Source of the DNA: Verrucomicrobiales bacterium
GTDB lineage: Bacteria; Verrucomicrobiota; Verrucomicrobiia; Verrucomicrobiales; V1-33
Direction of reading: 5' to 3'
Length of the DNA stretch: 64,000 nucleotides
NCBI GenBank assembly: GCA_028293125.1
Contig: JAQGPJ010000048.1
Location: 62,001 to 126,000, forward strand
In this document: piece after piece, positions 25,711 to 34,063 of the stretch
Layout: every line of letters begins with the position of its first letter
How positions within the stretch are numbered: the first letter of the stretch is position 1
Notes under the pieces: generated by a model
Databases searched by the model: none
What the model was told of the DNA's origin: nothing
What the model saw: the letters and a program-made list of their open reading frames with translations, nothing else
Program-made: the position numbers and the translations under genes

Positions 25711-28700
25711 GCGGTGGCGGCGGCGGGCAGAGTGAGTAGAAAAGTGGTGCCTTGCAGGGCATGGCGTTCCGCTTTCAAAGATCCGTGATGGGCCTGCATG
25801 ATGGAGCGGGAGATAGACAACCCCAGACCCAGTCCATGCCCTTTGGTGGTGACAAAGGCTTTGAACCAATGTTCTGGATCCCCGGGAGGAAGCCCGCAGC
25901 CCTGATCGGTCACCGCCAGACGCACCCTGCCCTTCTCCACCGCCGTGGTCAGATGCAGGATGCGGTCCTCAGGCTTGTTGCCGGTCATGGCGTCGCAGGC
26001 ATTGGTGATGAGATTGAGCACCACCTGCTGGAGCTGCACACGGTCCGCCAGAACCTGTGGGAGCTCAGGATTGAAACTGCACTGAACAGAGATCCCCCGG
26101 TTCATCAGGTCCTGACGTGTCAGTGAGAGCACCTCCTGCGTCAGGACATTCAGGGACTCCGGGGCGAACAGGCATTCACCCCGTTTGAGAAGCGCCCGCA
26201 GGCGCTGAATGACTTCCCCGGCGCGCCGGTCCTCACTGACAATATCGGTCAAAATGTCCGTCAGCTCCGGAACATCCAGAGGCTCACGGCTGAGCATTCT
26301 CTGCGCGGCCTGGGCATTGCTGAGAATAATGGCCAGCGGCTGGTTGAGCTCATGCGCCAGGGAACCGGAGAGTTCACTCAGCGTGGCGACACGGGAAAGA
26401 TGCTCCAGCTCCGAGCGCTGCTGCTGAGCCTCAAGCCTCTCCTCCATGCGCAGGTGGCGGCGCCGGGCCGCGCGCCAGGCCGCTCCCGCCCCCAGGGCCA
26501 CCAGCAGCGCGGCCCCGCCGCCGCGGAACCAGGCGGTCTCCCAATAAAACGCCTGCACGGTGAAAGGCAGGGCGGTCCCTGTCTCATTCCAGACACCATC
26601 CCGGTTGGCGGCGCGCACCCGGAAAATATAATGACCGGCCGGCAATTCGTAAAAAGTGGCGGTGTTTTGGCTGCGCATGTCCTGCCAGCCGGCATCCCGG
26701 CCCTCAAGCATAACCTGATAATTGATTTTTTCAGGGGCGGCAAACCCGAGTCCGGAATACCGCAGAACCAGACGCCGGCTGCCTGCGGGAAGCGAAACTC
26801 CGGGCACGCCAAGGGCGGTCAATTTGATTTCGCGGCCGGCGTCCTCCGCGCCGGGCAGCAGGTAGCCCACCTCCTCCATATGAATCTGCGGCGGGACAGG
26901 ATCCGGAGCAAACCGGGCAGGGTCAATAACAGCGGCCCCCCGCAGCAGCGGAAACCACAGCTTCCCAGTTTGATCACGCGCGCCCAATGGCTGCCGGTTG
27001 CTGGAAAACTCCATGCCTGGCAGGCCGTCGCTGACATCAAGAAGAACGCAGCGCACGCGGGGCAGCGTCCGGTCCGCCACCGCGTTAAGCTCCTGCCAGT
27101 CCACACGCGCCACCCCCTTGCGGGTGCTCATCCAGAGATGTCCGGCGGCATCGGGGGTCAAACCGGAGATATCCCCTTCCGGCAACCCGGCTCCGGAACG
27201 CACGACGTCCAGCCTTCCGGTCCGCCAGCGGGTCAGTCCGCCATCCCGTGCGGCCATCCACATCGTGTTGCCGCCCGGCTCCGGGCAGAAAACCGTGATT
27301 CCGCGCAGCGGCTGCCCGGAGGCATCGCGGATTTGCTCAAAGTGATCCCTGGTCCCCGCATACACGCGCTGATCATGCGCAATCCAAAGATTGCCATTGG
27401 ACCCTTCCGCAAAACAAACCGCCGCTCCTGGTGGAAGGCCGGCATCCGTGCCCACCGCATGGAATTGCCCGTTTTCGTAAACGGCCACTCCCTGGCCCCC
27501 GGACATCCAGATCCGTCCCTTCGAATCCTCAAACAGGGCCAACCCGTTGGCTCCGCCTGTTCTCTCCATGGGAACAGCACGCGCCACGCCGTTTTCCACT
27601 ATATGAAACCCGCCGCCATAGGACCCCACCCAAACGCGGCCCGCACGGTCTTCGAGCACACTCTGCAGAACCAGCGGCAGTGATTCACGGGGCACCGGCG
27701 AGGGTTTCACGCCCTGGGCATCAGCCTGAAACAAACCCTGCCCGTAGGAGGCCAGCCAGACTCCCCCTGCCGCGCGTGCGCAGACGGAGGAGAAGTTTGG
27801 CCTTTCCGTGCCTTCTCCCAGAGAAAAACTGCGGATCCGTTTTTCTGTGAATTTTTGCAGTCCGCCGCCGTTGGTGCCAATCCAAATGTTATTTTCCCGG
27901 TCCTCAAACGCGAAACGGAGACGTTGGGCGGCAAGCCCCTCAGCCATGGTCCAGTGACGCATTCCCCCGCCGGGGGAGATCCTGAACAGACCGGCTCCAT
28001 TGGTGGAGATCCAAACCCGCCCCAAATGATCCTCCGTCAGGCTCCAGTAGTCACTGGAAGCTTCCGGGAGCTTCATGCGCAGGACCTCTTTGCCGCTGCG
28101 GAACTTGAGCAGGACGTCACCCAGCAGAACCCATATTCCTCCGTCACGCGCCCCGGCGGCGGCCACCTCGCTTGGGTGCAGTGACGGGGCCGGCAGCATT
28201 TCCGTCCAAACGGCACCATTCCAGAACCCGATAAAATGGTTCTGCACCGCCCACCATCTTCCCTCCGGATCCGCGCAGCCAAAAAACCCCATGCCTTTTT
28301 CCCCGGGCACAGGCAGAGAGCTGAAACGCCCTTGGGAATATTCAGTCAGAGTGCCCTCAAATCCGGTGAACAGCAGATCACCGTTGGCACGCTCGGCAAA
28401 CGTTCTCACATAATCGGCTGTCCAGCCCTGCTCCCTTCCCAGAGTCCTCCAGGTTTCACCCTCCCGCACTCCCAGCCCCTCAATGGTGCTTACCCACAGC
28501 CGTCCCGCTTTATCCAGATACAGATTGATCACCCCCTCACCGGGAAAGCCCGGAGTGTTGGAGTTGTTAATCACTCGGAAATCAGTTCCGTTGAATTTGA
28601 CCAGCCCTCCAAAGGTTCCAAACCACAGATACCCATCGCCTGTCTGCACCATGGCGGTCGCCGAGGTGCCCGGAAGTCCGTCATCCACATCCCATGTTTT

Positions 28701-28859
28701 GATCAGATATTCGGAATCCGCCTGATAAGTGCTGGCGGCAAGACGGCTGGCATCCGCTGCCAAAGCAAACCCCGTCATCAGAACAGCGTGCCTCCCGGCC
28801 ACCGCCAGATGCCGGAAAGCATTCCTGATTCCTCTGCTCCCCTCGAAAATGCCATTCAT
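25707..28859 (-). CDS. Propeller-type sensor histidine kinase
   Basis: About 1050 aa from MNGIFEG (start at 28871 also possible). After an export signal come about 14 regulator-propeller repeats (GYLWFGTFGGLVKFNG, GRLWVSTIEGL, GRVWISTNGAGLFRI and so on, to about residue 690), a Y_Y_Y domain, one membrane helix (about 785-805), HisKA with the phosphorylated His in SLAHELNQPL (about residue 836) and an HATPase domain (NLITNACDAM, DQGCGLPPGD, KGHGLGLGLSISRSI). The kinase part is FixL/StyS-like. The propeller-Y_Y_Y sensor faces the periplasm. There is no attached receiver; the partner is the overlapping FixJ-type gene. Confidence 0.93.
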   Translation of the reverse strand: MNGIFEGSRGIRNAFRHLAVAGRHAVLMTGFALAADASRLAASTYQADSEYLIKTWDVDDGLPGTSATAMVQTGDGYLWFGTFGGLVKFNGTDFRVINNSNTPGFPGEGVINLYLDKAGRLWVSTIEGLGVREGETWRTLGREQGWTADYVRTFAERANGDLLFTGFEGTLTEYSQGRFSSLPVPGEKGMGFFGCADPEGRWWAVQNHFIGFWNGAVWTEMLPAPSLHPSEVAAAGARDGGIWVLLGDVLLKFRSGKEVLRMKLPEASSDYWSLTEDHLGRVWISTNGAGLFRISPGGGMRHWTMAEGLAAQRLRFAFEDRENNIWIGTNGGGLQKFTEKRIRSFSLGEGTERPNFSSVCARAAGGVWLASYGQGLFQADAQGVKPSPVPRESLPLVLQSVLEDRAGRVWVGSYGGGFHIVENGVARAVPMERTGGANGLALFEDSKGRIWMSGGQGVAVYENGQFHAVGTDAGLPPGAAVCFAEGSNGNLWIAHDQRVYAGTRDHFEQIRDASGQPLRGITVFCPEPGGNTMWMAARDGGLTRWRTGRLDVVRSGAGLPEGDISGLTPDAAGHLWMSTRKGVARVDWQELNAVADRTLPRVRCVLLDVSDGLPGMEFSSNRQPLGARDQTGKLWFPLLRGAAVIDPARFAPDPVPPQIHMEEVGYLLPGAEDAGREIKLTALGVPGVSLPAGSRRLVLRYSGLGFAAPEKINYQVMLEGRDAGWQDMRSQNTATFYELPAGHYIFRVRAANRDGVWNETGTALPFTVQAFYWETAWFRGGGAALLVALGAGAAWRAARRRHLRMEERLEAQQQRSELEHLSRVATLSELSGSLAHELNQPLAIILSNAQAAQRMLSREPLDVPELTDILTDIVSEDRRAGEVIQRLRALLKRGECLFAPESLNVLTQEVLSLTRQDLMNRGISVQCSFNPELPQVLADRVQLQQVVLNLITNACDAMTGNKPEDRILHLTTAVEKGRVRLAVTDQGCGLPPGDPEHWFKAFVTTKGHGLGLGLSISRSIMQAHHGSLKAERHALQGTTFLLTLPAAATA

Positions 28860-28972
28860 GTTGAATGGCACGAAACACCTTTCAAAGCGGATTGCGCAAG
28901 AACAACCTGCCGCGGATCACCGTGTATGGTCCAAGGGGTGCCGAAGCGTTTATGTTCAGCCGACCAGGCACC

Positions 28973-30472
28973 TCATTGCACCGGGGCCATCAGCCGCGAA
29001 GTGCGGGCCGCCAGACGGAACCACCAAGGGCGCGAGGTGAAGTCCGCAGCGGAGGCGCGGGTGCTGCGTGCAAAATCAGCCGTGAACATCATTTCCATCG
29101 CGTCCACAACGGATGGCTCGGCGAAGAGCAGCGTGATTTCAAAGTTCAGACGGAAACTGCGGTTGTCGAAATTGGCCGTGCCGACGCCGCCGCAGTCATC
29201 CACAAGGATCGCCTTCCCGTGCAGGAATCCGGCGTTGTAACGCCACGTCTGCACGCCCGCTTTTTCCAGTTCGGGGAGGAAGGTGAAGCTGGAGAGATGC
29301 ACCAGCTGATTGTCGGATTGCGCGGGCACAAGGATGCGCACGTCCACCCCGCGGAGCGCGGCGAGCTGGAGCGCGGAGATGAATTGCTCATCCGGGACAA
29401 AATAAGGACTTGCGATCCATACCCGTCTCTTTGCGGAATTTATAGCGTGCAGAAAAAAGAGCGTGCAGGTCTCGAACGCATCAGCCGGTCCCGACGGCAG
29501 GCAGAACGCCACCCCGTCCCCGCCGCCGGGCGCGGGCGCGGGATTCCAGTTCAGCGCGGGGCAGCTGCCCGCCGCCCAGTTCCAATCCTCAAGCCATGAG
29601 ATCTGCACACACTGGACGACCGGGCCCTGCACTTTCACGTGAGTGTCGCGCCAGGCGCCGATTTCCGGGTCCCTGCCGAGATACTCATCACCGACGTTGT
29701 GTCCGCCGACGAATGCCGTGCGGCCATCGGTGATAACGATTTTTCGGTGGTTGCGGAAGTTGAGCTGAAAACGGTTGGCATCGCCTTTACGGCTATGGAA
29801 ATGGCGGATATCCACGCCTGCCGCACGCAGCCCGTCAACGTAGGACCTTGGCAGGCTGTGGCTGCCGATCTCATCATAAAGCAGATAACAACGCACGCCG
29901 GCACGCGCTTTCGCGGTGAGTGCGTCCTTCAGCCGCCGCCCAAGCACGTCGTCGTGAATGATGTAAAACTGCACCAGCACGTAGTCACGCGCCTGCTCAA
30001 TGCTTTCGAAGATGGCGCGGAACGTGGCCTCGCCGTCGATCAGCAGCTCGGTGTGATTGCCCCGCGTCGCCGGAAGCTTCGCCATCTTTTCCAGAAGCCC
30101 CGCACCCGCCGGCTCCGCATCGGGTGAAGGGCGCATCGCCAGAAGATCACGCGCCAGCCGCCGTGCCGCGTCGTTCAATTCCGCCTCGGCGTCATGCCGG
30201 AGCACCACGTATCCCTCAAAGTCCGACCGCCCGAAAATCCAATACGCCGGCACGGCAACGGACGGAAAAGTGTTCAGTGACACAGCCCATGCAATCGCTC
30301 CCTGCGAAGTGCGCACTCCAAGAACCGCATGGATGGAAGTCAGTGCGCCAAGCAGATGAAGCAACGAAGCGATCAGTATCCGCCGCGTTCCACGATGCCT
30401 CCGCAGCCAAACCAACAGCCCTGCGGCACGCGGGAAACGGGCCATGATTTTATCGGCCAGTGTAGTGAGCAT
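28973..30472 (-). CDS. cls: Cardiolipin synthase / phospholipase D family protein
   Basis: 499 aa from the ATG of MLTTLADK (an upstream ATG at 30532 adds 20 unlikely residues). Two N-terminal membrane segments (ILIASLLHLLGALTSI; AIAWAVSLNTFPSVAVPAYWIF), then two HKD motifs: NHRKIVITDG in the first half and LHGKAILVDDCGGVGTANFDNRSF in the second, the arrangement of Cls. It should condense phosphatidylglycerol into cardiolipin at the inner membrane. The first gene of transcription unit i, about 110 nt upstream of the kinase; the island palindrome lies about 220 nt before its start. Confidence 0.9.
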   Translation of the reverse strand: MLTTLADKIMARFPRAAGLLVWLRRHRGTRRILIASLLHLLGALTSIHAVLGVRTSQGAIAWAVSLNTFPSVAVPAYWIFGRSDFEGYVVLRHDAEAELNDAARRLARDLLAMRPSPDAEPAGAGLLEKMAKLPATRGNHTELLIDGEATFRAIFESIEQARDYVLVQFYIIHDDVLGRRLKDALTAKARAGVRCYLLYDEIGSHSLPRSYVDGLRAAGVDIRHFHSRKGDANRFQLNFRNHRKIVITDGRTAFVGGHNVGDEYLGRDPEIGAWRDTHVKVQGPVVQCVQISWLEDWNWAAGSCPALNWNPAPAPGGGDGVAFCLPSGPADAFETCTLFFLHAINSAKRRVWIASPYFVPDEQFISALQLAALRGVDVRILVPAQSDNQLVHLSSFTFLPELEKAGVQTWRYNAGFLHGKAILVDDCGGVGTANFDNRSFRLNFEITLLFAEPSVVDAMEMMFTADFARSTRASAADFTSRPWWFRLAARTSRLMAPVQ

Positions 30473-30814
30473 GGACGGGCCTGTGAACACGGAACTATTT
30501 TTGCAGGCGCACCGCCGCGAGGAGATTGCCAACTGCGGCCTATTCAGGAAAATGAGCCCGGACTGGCATTCTGCAGACCACTGAGGATGCGTGAAGCGGT
30601 GTGCCCCATCCGGAGTCCATCATTCGAGGTGTCTTTGGTTGACTGACCGTTGCTCATTAGACCCCAGTATAACCGTATTTTTCGAGAGCGCTATTATACC
30701 TTGGTATAATCCGACTCTCTTTTAATCCGGATTTGTTATAATTTTTACCATTAAAAATGTGAACATGGGATCGCCGAGCGCCGGATTCCGATCGTACAAT
30801 GCAGCAAACCCGAA
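30473..30814. other. Intergenic region, 342 nt, with one palindrome copy
   Basis: Between the metallophosphoesterase end and the cardiolipin synthase start. Holds the perfect palindrome at 30693-30710 and, downstream of it on the minus strand, TATACT (30671-30666), which could be the -10 if the palindrome is an activator site. The section 30720-30760 is AT-rich. No gene seen. Confidence 0.55.
30693..30710 (-). promoter_or_regulatory. Island palindrome, copy 4: perfect ATTATACC-TT-GGTATAAT
   Basis: The only fully symmetric copy: two 8-bp arms around a 2-bp centre. On the minus strand it reads ATTATACCAAGGTATAAT and heads the cardiolipin synthase-kinase-regulator run. The central ACC-NN-GGT resembles, from memory, the sites of StyR/TodT (for example ATAAACCATGGTTTAT), regulators of the same subfamily as the one encoded in this unit, so autoregulation is plausible. 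It is outermost in the island; genes to its right have mixed orientation. Confidence 0.8.
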
Positions 30815-31449
30815 CTAAAATGATTGCCCCAGAAATTTGTGCACAAAGGGCGGGTGGGCGATGTGAAAGTCCCTGCCTCCCGCCACTGCGGCATTGTAAA
30901 ACCGGATGCCCCGTTCCACCCGTGAGCCATGGCTGGCATGGACGTGCCCAAAGACATGCAACCGGGGCTGGATCCTTTCCAATTCACGCCGCAGATGGGG
31001 ACATCCCAGATTTCCGTCGCCGGATGATGGCACGTCCAGAATGCCCTGTGGCGGCGTGTGGTGATCAGAATATCGATGCCGGCGGGAATACGGCTCCATT
31101 TTTCCGCCAGCGCTTTTTCCGGCAGGTAAAAGGCAAACCCGGAAAGATCAGGAATCCAAGGAGCTCCGTAAATTTTCAGTCCCTCCACCTCGATCAGTCG
31201 GTCGCAAAGGTAATCCGCGTGGGCAAAACGGAATTCACGGCTCTGAAGCTCAAAATCATGGTTGCCACCGATGCACACCACCCGCCTGGCCGGCACCTCC
31301 GCGAACCAACAGTCTATATCCTCCAGCGTTCCCATATCATCCTGCTGGAAACTGCACATGTCCCCGCAGTGGATCAGCAGGTCACAGGGCGGAATGACCA
31401 GTTCCCGATGCTGCCGGTGGGTGTCGGCGATAATACAGATGGTGGTCAC
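30815..31449 (-). pseudogene. Metallophosphoesterase with one frameshift
   Basis: Calcineurin-like phosphoesterase: IADTHRQH, LLIHCGDM, GGNHDFE and KIYGAPWIPD in the first frame. At about 31061 the sequence ATCACCACACG lacks one C relative to the expected ATCACCCACACG (ILITHTPPQG). The remaining motifs (GILDVPSSG, then LHVFGHVHASHG and FYNAAV) continue in the second frame to 30815. Read through, the protein is about 210 aa with all metal-ligand motifs, so the change is recent or an indel error. As written, the first frame runs on to 30751 with unrelated sequence. Substrate unknown. Confidence 0.8.
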
Positions 31450-31581
31450 AGTTCGGAAAAGCTGCTTCCTTTTTCCTCCATGTGTGGATTAACAGAGGCA
31501 AAAGGCGTTCCAGAAGCCGGTTTTAACGGCGGCAACCAGCAAAATGCCAGTCTCAATAACTATGGAATTTGAAGAGCCGGC

Positions 31582-31977
31582 TTATTTAAGACGTGCCTCA
31601 AGTTCCGCCACAGCCTGATACCACTCGGTTGGATTTTGGCTATCGTCCCAAAGTCCCTTAAGTTCAGAATTGGTTCTAATGCGCTTGATCGAACGCAACG
31701 CGGACGAAACTAAATCCGGTGATGGCGCTGCAGCGAAACGGGCTACAAATTCGGCAACTTCCTCCGGCAGCTCAGCAGCCGGGTGCTGACAAAGTGCCGC
31801 AACAACCTCGGCGGCAGCGATGGCTATTGAGCAGTCCGGAGCTTCCACATAATCCTCATCATCAGTGATGCGGGAAAAAGCCTCCTCCAAAATTGAGGTA
31901 TCATCCGCCTCAGCCAATTCCACGACCCAATCCGCCGCGTCGTCATTGTCAAAACTGCCTGCGTCCGATGCTCCCAT
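31582..31977 (-). CDS. DUF4259 protein
   Basis: 131 aa, acidic, cytosolic. The N-terminal signature MGASDAGSFDNDDAADWVVEL is that of DUF4259 (family form MGxWGxGxFDNDxAxDW), although the usual Trp at position 4 is Ser here. All-helical HEAT-like remainder (IAIAAAEVVAALCQHP). Function unknown; family members sometimes occur near toxin or immunity genes. A start-less open frame lies directly upstream (32006-32323). Confidence 0.75.
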   Translation of the reverse strand: MGASDAGSFDNDDAADWVVELAEADDTSILEEAFSRITDDEDYVEAPDCSIAIAAAEVVAALCQHPAAELPEEVAEFVARFAAAPSPDLVSSALRSIKRIRTNSELKGLWDDSQNPTEWYQAVAELEARLK

Positions 31978-32005
31978 ATTTGCAACTTTTCTTTGCGATT
32001 AATTT

Positions 32006-32323
32006 TCAATGAATATTATGACATTGTTTTAAAACAACCATTCCAATTCCATACTTCCGGTCAAGAGTCCAGTCACCCCTTATCAGCTCGTCGAATTTAG
32101 CTTCTGATAGGAATCCTCCGGTGTGCTCCGGCCATCGTAAAAGCGATTCGGACTCGGCACGGAACCATTTCTCCGAATCTGACGATGGGCTTGTTGAGCT
32201 GTTAAATGCTTCCGCGCATACGAGGAGCTCCTCCAGCGCAAGAGCAGCAATTCTTCTGGCGTCAGAATTTTGATCTGAACCTCCTCCTGGGTTTTCGTTT
32301 TCTTCACAGGTGGAAATACTGGC
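32006..32323 (-). pseudogene. Coding-like open frame without a start codon
   Basis: A minus-strand frame open from the TAA at 32324 to the stop at 32006 (105 codons). Its composition looks protein-like: ARRIAALALEELLVCAEAF, SEKWFRAESESLLRWPEH, GFLSEAKFDELIRGDWTLDRKYGIGMVVL. No ATG, GTG or TTG occurs in a useful position. An overlapping 74-codon ORF in another frame (32083-32307, GTG start) looks less natural beyond its first 25 residues, so an N-terminus in that frame followed by a shift is possible. Probably a truncated or frameshifted small gene; no family recognised. Confidence 0.35.
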
Positions 32324-32403
32324 TTATTATCCCGCCGATTCCGGAGGTCCGCAATCAGTAAAAACTTAACGCAAACCGGGAATGAGCCCCATCCCAGCCC
32401 GCC

Positions 32404-33927
32404 CTACTTCTTAAAATAATCCGCAATGGCCTTGATGAGGCTGGGAATATCGTGAGTTTTGGGAGTGATGTGGGCGGTCAGGCCGTGGCGTTTGAGGGCG
32501 GTGGTGGTGACAGGGCCGATGCTGGCGATTTTGGTCTGCGGGGGGATGGGAAGCTGGAGGGCCATAAAATGGTCCACGGCGCTGCCGCTGGCGAAGGTCA
32601 GGACATCGGCTCCCTCCTCCCTGAAGCGCGCCTGGCCGCCGGCGGTATCCGTGGTTTCGGGCACCGTGCGGTAGGCGATGGCCTCGTCGAGGATGGCGCC
32701 TTTCTCATGAAGGAGCTTGGCCACGGTGTCGCGGGCGGACTCGCCGCGAACCCAGAGGATGGTCTGGTTGTCCACACTGCCGGCATGCTCGATGAACTCC
32801 TCCACAAGGGATTCGGCCACCGATTTCTCCGGCACAAAGTCCACGCTGAGGTGGTATTCCGCGATCTTTTTGGCGGTCCCGGGCCCGATGGCCACGAGCT
32901 TTGCCGGGCCGATGTCACGGGCATCCTTGTAAAGCTTGTAGAAAAGGTCAAAGAACGCCTCCACGCCATTGGGGCTGGTGAAGATGATCCACTCGTATTT
33001 GTGGCAGTCCTGCACCAATTCGCCAAAGGCCATAAGGTCCTTCGGTTTCTCAATGCGGATGGTGGGCAGCTCCCAGGCATCCGCCCCCAGCGCCCGCAGT
33101 CCCTGGCTAAGGACTCCGGCCTGCTGGCGGGTGCGGGTGACGACAATGCTTTTGCCAAAGAGCGGTCGTTTCTCAAACCAGTTCAGCTCCGGTCTCAGGC
33201 TGACGGTGCCGCCGATGACGCAGACGGCGGGCGCTTTGAATCCGTGCTGCTCCACCAGTCCGGCGATGGTGGCCAAGGTGCCGGTCAGGGTCTGCTGGCG
33301 GCCTGTGGTGGCCCAGCGGATCAGCGCCACAAGGGTGCCGGGGTCCGCGCCGTTGTCGATCAGTTTGCCGGTCAGTTCGCCCATGCGGCCCACTCCCATA
33401 AGCATGACCTTGACACCGTCCGCCTTGGCGATTTTGGAGAAATCGAGGCTGCTGATCTCCTTGGTGGGATCCTCGTGGCCGGTGAAGATCGTGAGCTGGG
33501 TGTTGAAATCCCGGTGCGTCACCGGGATGCCGGCGTAGGCCGGACCGGCGATGGTGGAGGAGATGCCGGGCACCACCTCAAACGGGCAGCCGGCGGCGTG
33601 CAGCTCCTGCGCCTCCTCGCCGCCGCGGCCGAAGACATAGGGATCGCCGCCCTTCAGCCGGGTGACGATTTTACCCTCCAGCACCTTGCGGATCAGCAGC
33701 TGGTTGATCTCCTCCTGCGGCAGGGCGTGGTTGGCGGCCTGTTTGCCCACGTAGATAAGCTCCGTGCCAGGCTTCATCCAGGCCAGGACCTGTTTGTTCA
33801 CCAGATAATCGTAAGCCACGACGTCGGCGGCCTCGATGCATTCCTTGGCGCGGAGCGTGACGAGTCCAAGATCGCCGGGGCCGGCACCGACGAGATAACA
33901 AATTCCTGGTTGAGTGGGGAGAAGCAT
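32404..33927 (-). CDS. cobA-hemD: Uroporphyrinogen-III C-methyltransferase / uroporphyrinogen-III synthase fusion
   Basis: 507 aa from the ATG of MLLPTQPG; longer upstream starts lack coding character. N-terminal half is SUMT/CobA: VGAGPGDLGLVTLRA, AYDYLVNKQVL, RLKGGDPYVFGRGGEE, ISSTIAGPAYAGIPVTHR, GVGRM. C-terminal half (about 260-507) is HemD: VVTRTRQQAGVLSQGLRALGA, FTSPNGVEAFFD, AIGPGTAKKIAEY, DVLTFASGSAVDHF and SIGPVTTTALKRHG. It makes uroporphyrinogen III from hydroxymethylbilane and methylates it at C-2 and C-7 to precorrin-2, feeding haem, sirohaem or cobalamin. No other tetrapyrrole gene is nearby. Confidence 0.93.
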   Translation of the reverse strand: MLLPTQPGICYLVGAGPGDLGLVTLRAKECIEAADVVAYDYLVNKQVLAWMKPGTELIYVGKQAANHALPQEEINQLLIRKVLEGKIVTRLKGGDPYVFGRGGEEAQELHAAGCPFEVVPGISSTIAGPAYAGIPVTHRDFNTQLTIFTGHEDPTKEISSLDFSKIAKADGVKVMLMGVGRMGELTGKLIDNGADPGTLVALIRWATTGRQQTLTGTLATIAGLVEQHGFKAPAVCVIGGTVSLRPELNWFEKRPLFGKSIVVTRTRQQAGVLSQGLRALGADAWELPTIRIEKPKDLMAFGELVQDCHKYEWIIFTSPNGVEAFFDLFYKLYKDARDIGPAKLVAIGPGTAKKIAEYHLSVDFVPEKSVAESLVEEFIEHAGSVDNQTILWVRGESARDTVAKLLHEKGAILDEAIAYRTVPETTDTAGGQARFREEGADVLTFASGSAVDHFMALQLPIPPQTKIASIGPVTTTALKRHGLTAHITPKTHDIPSLIKAIADYFKK

Positions 33928-34063
33928 GGAACCCGCAAGAGAGCCCACAGCGCCGGAGATGGCAACCGGCAGGTGCTTACGGCATAAATAACTCCCATGC
34001 CGGCGCATCCGTGCTACCGGAGGAGCAGCTTCCGGCATTTCACCGACTTCCTTTCCCAAACCG

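Noticed and set aside
32452-33987. 511-codon open frame opposite CobA-HemD
   Set aside because: Shadow frame of a well-defined enzyme; Gly/Asp/His-rich with no recognisable fold.
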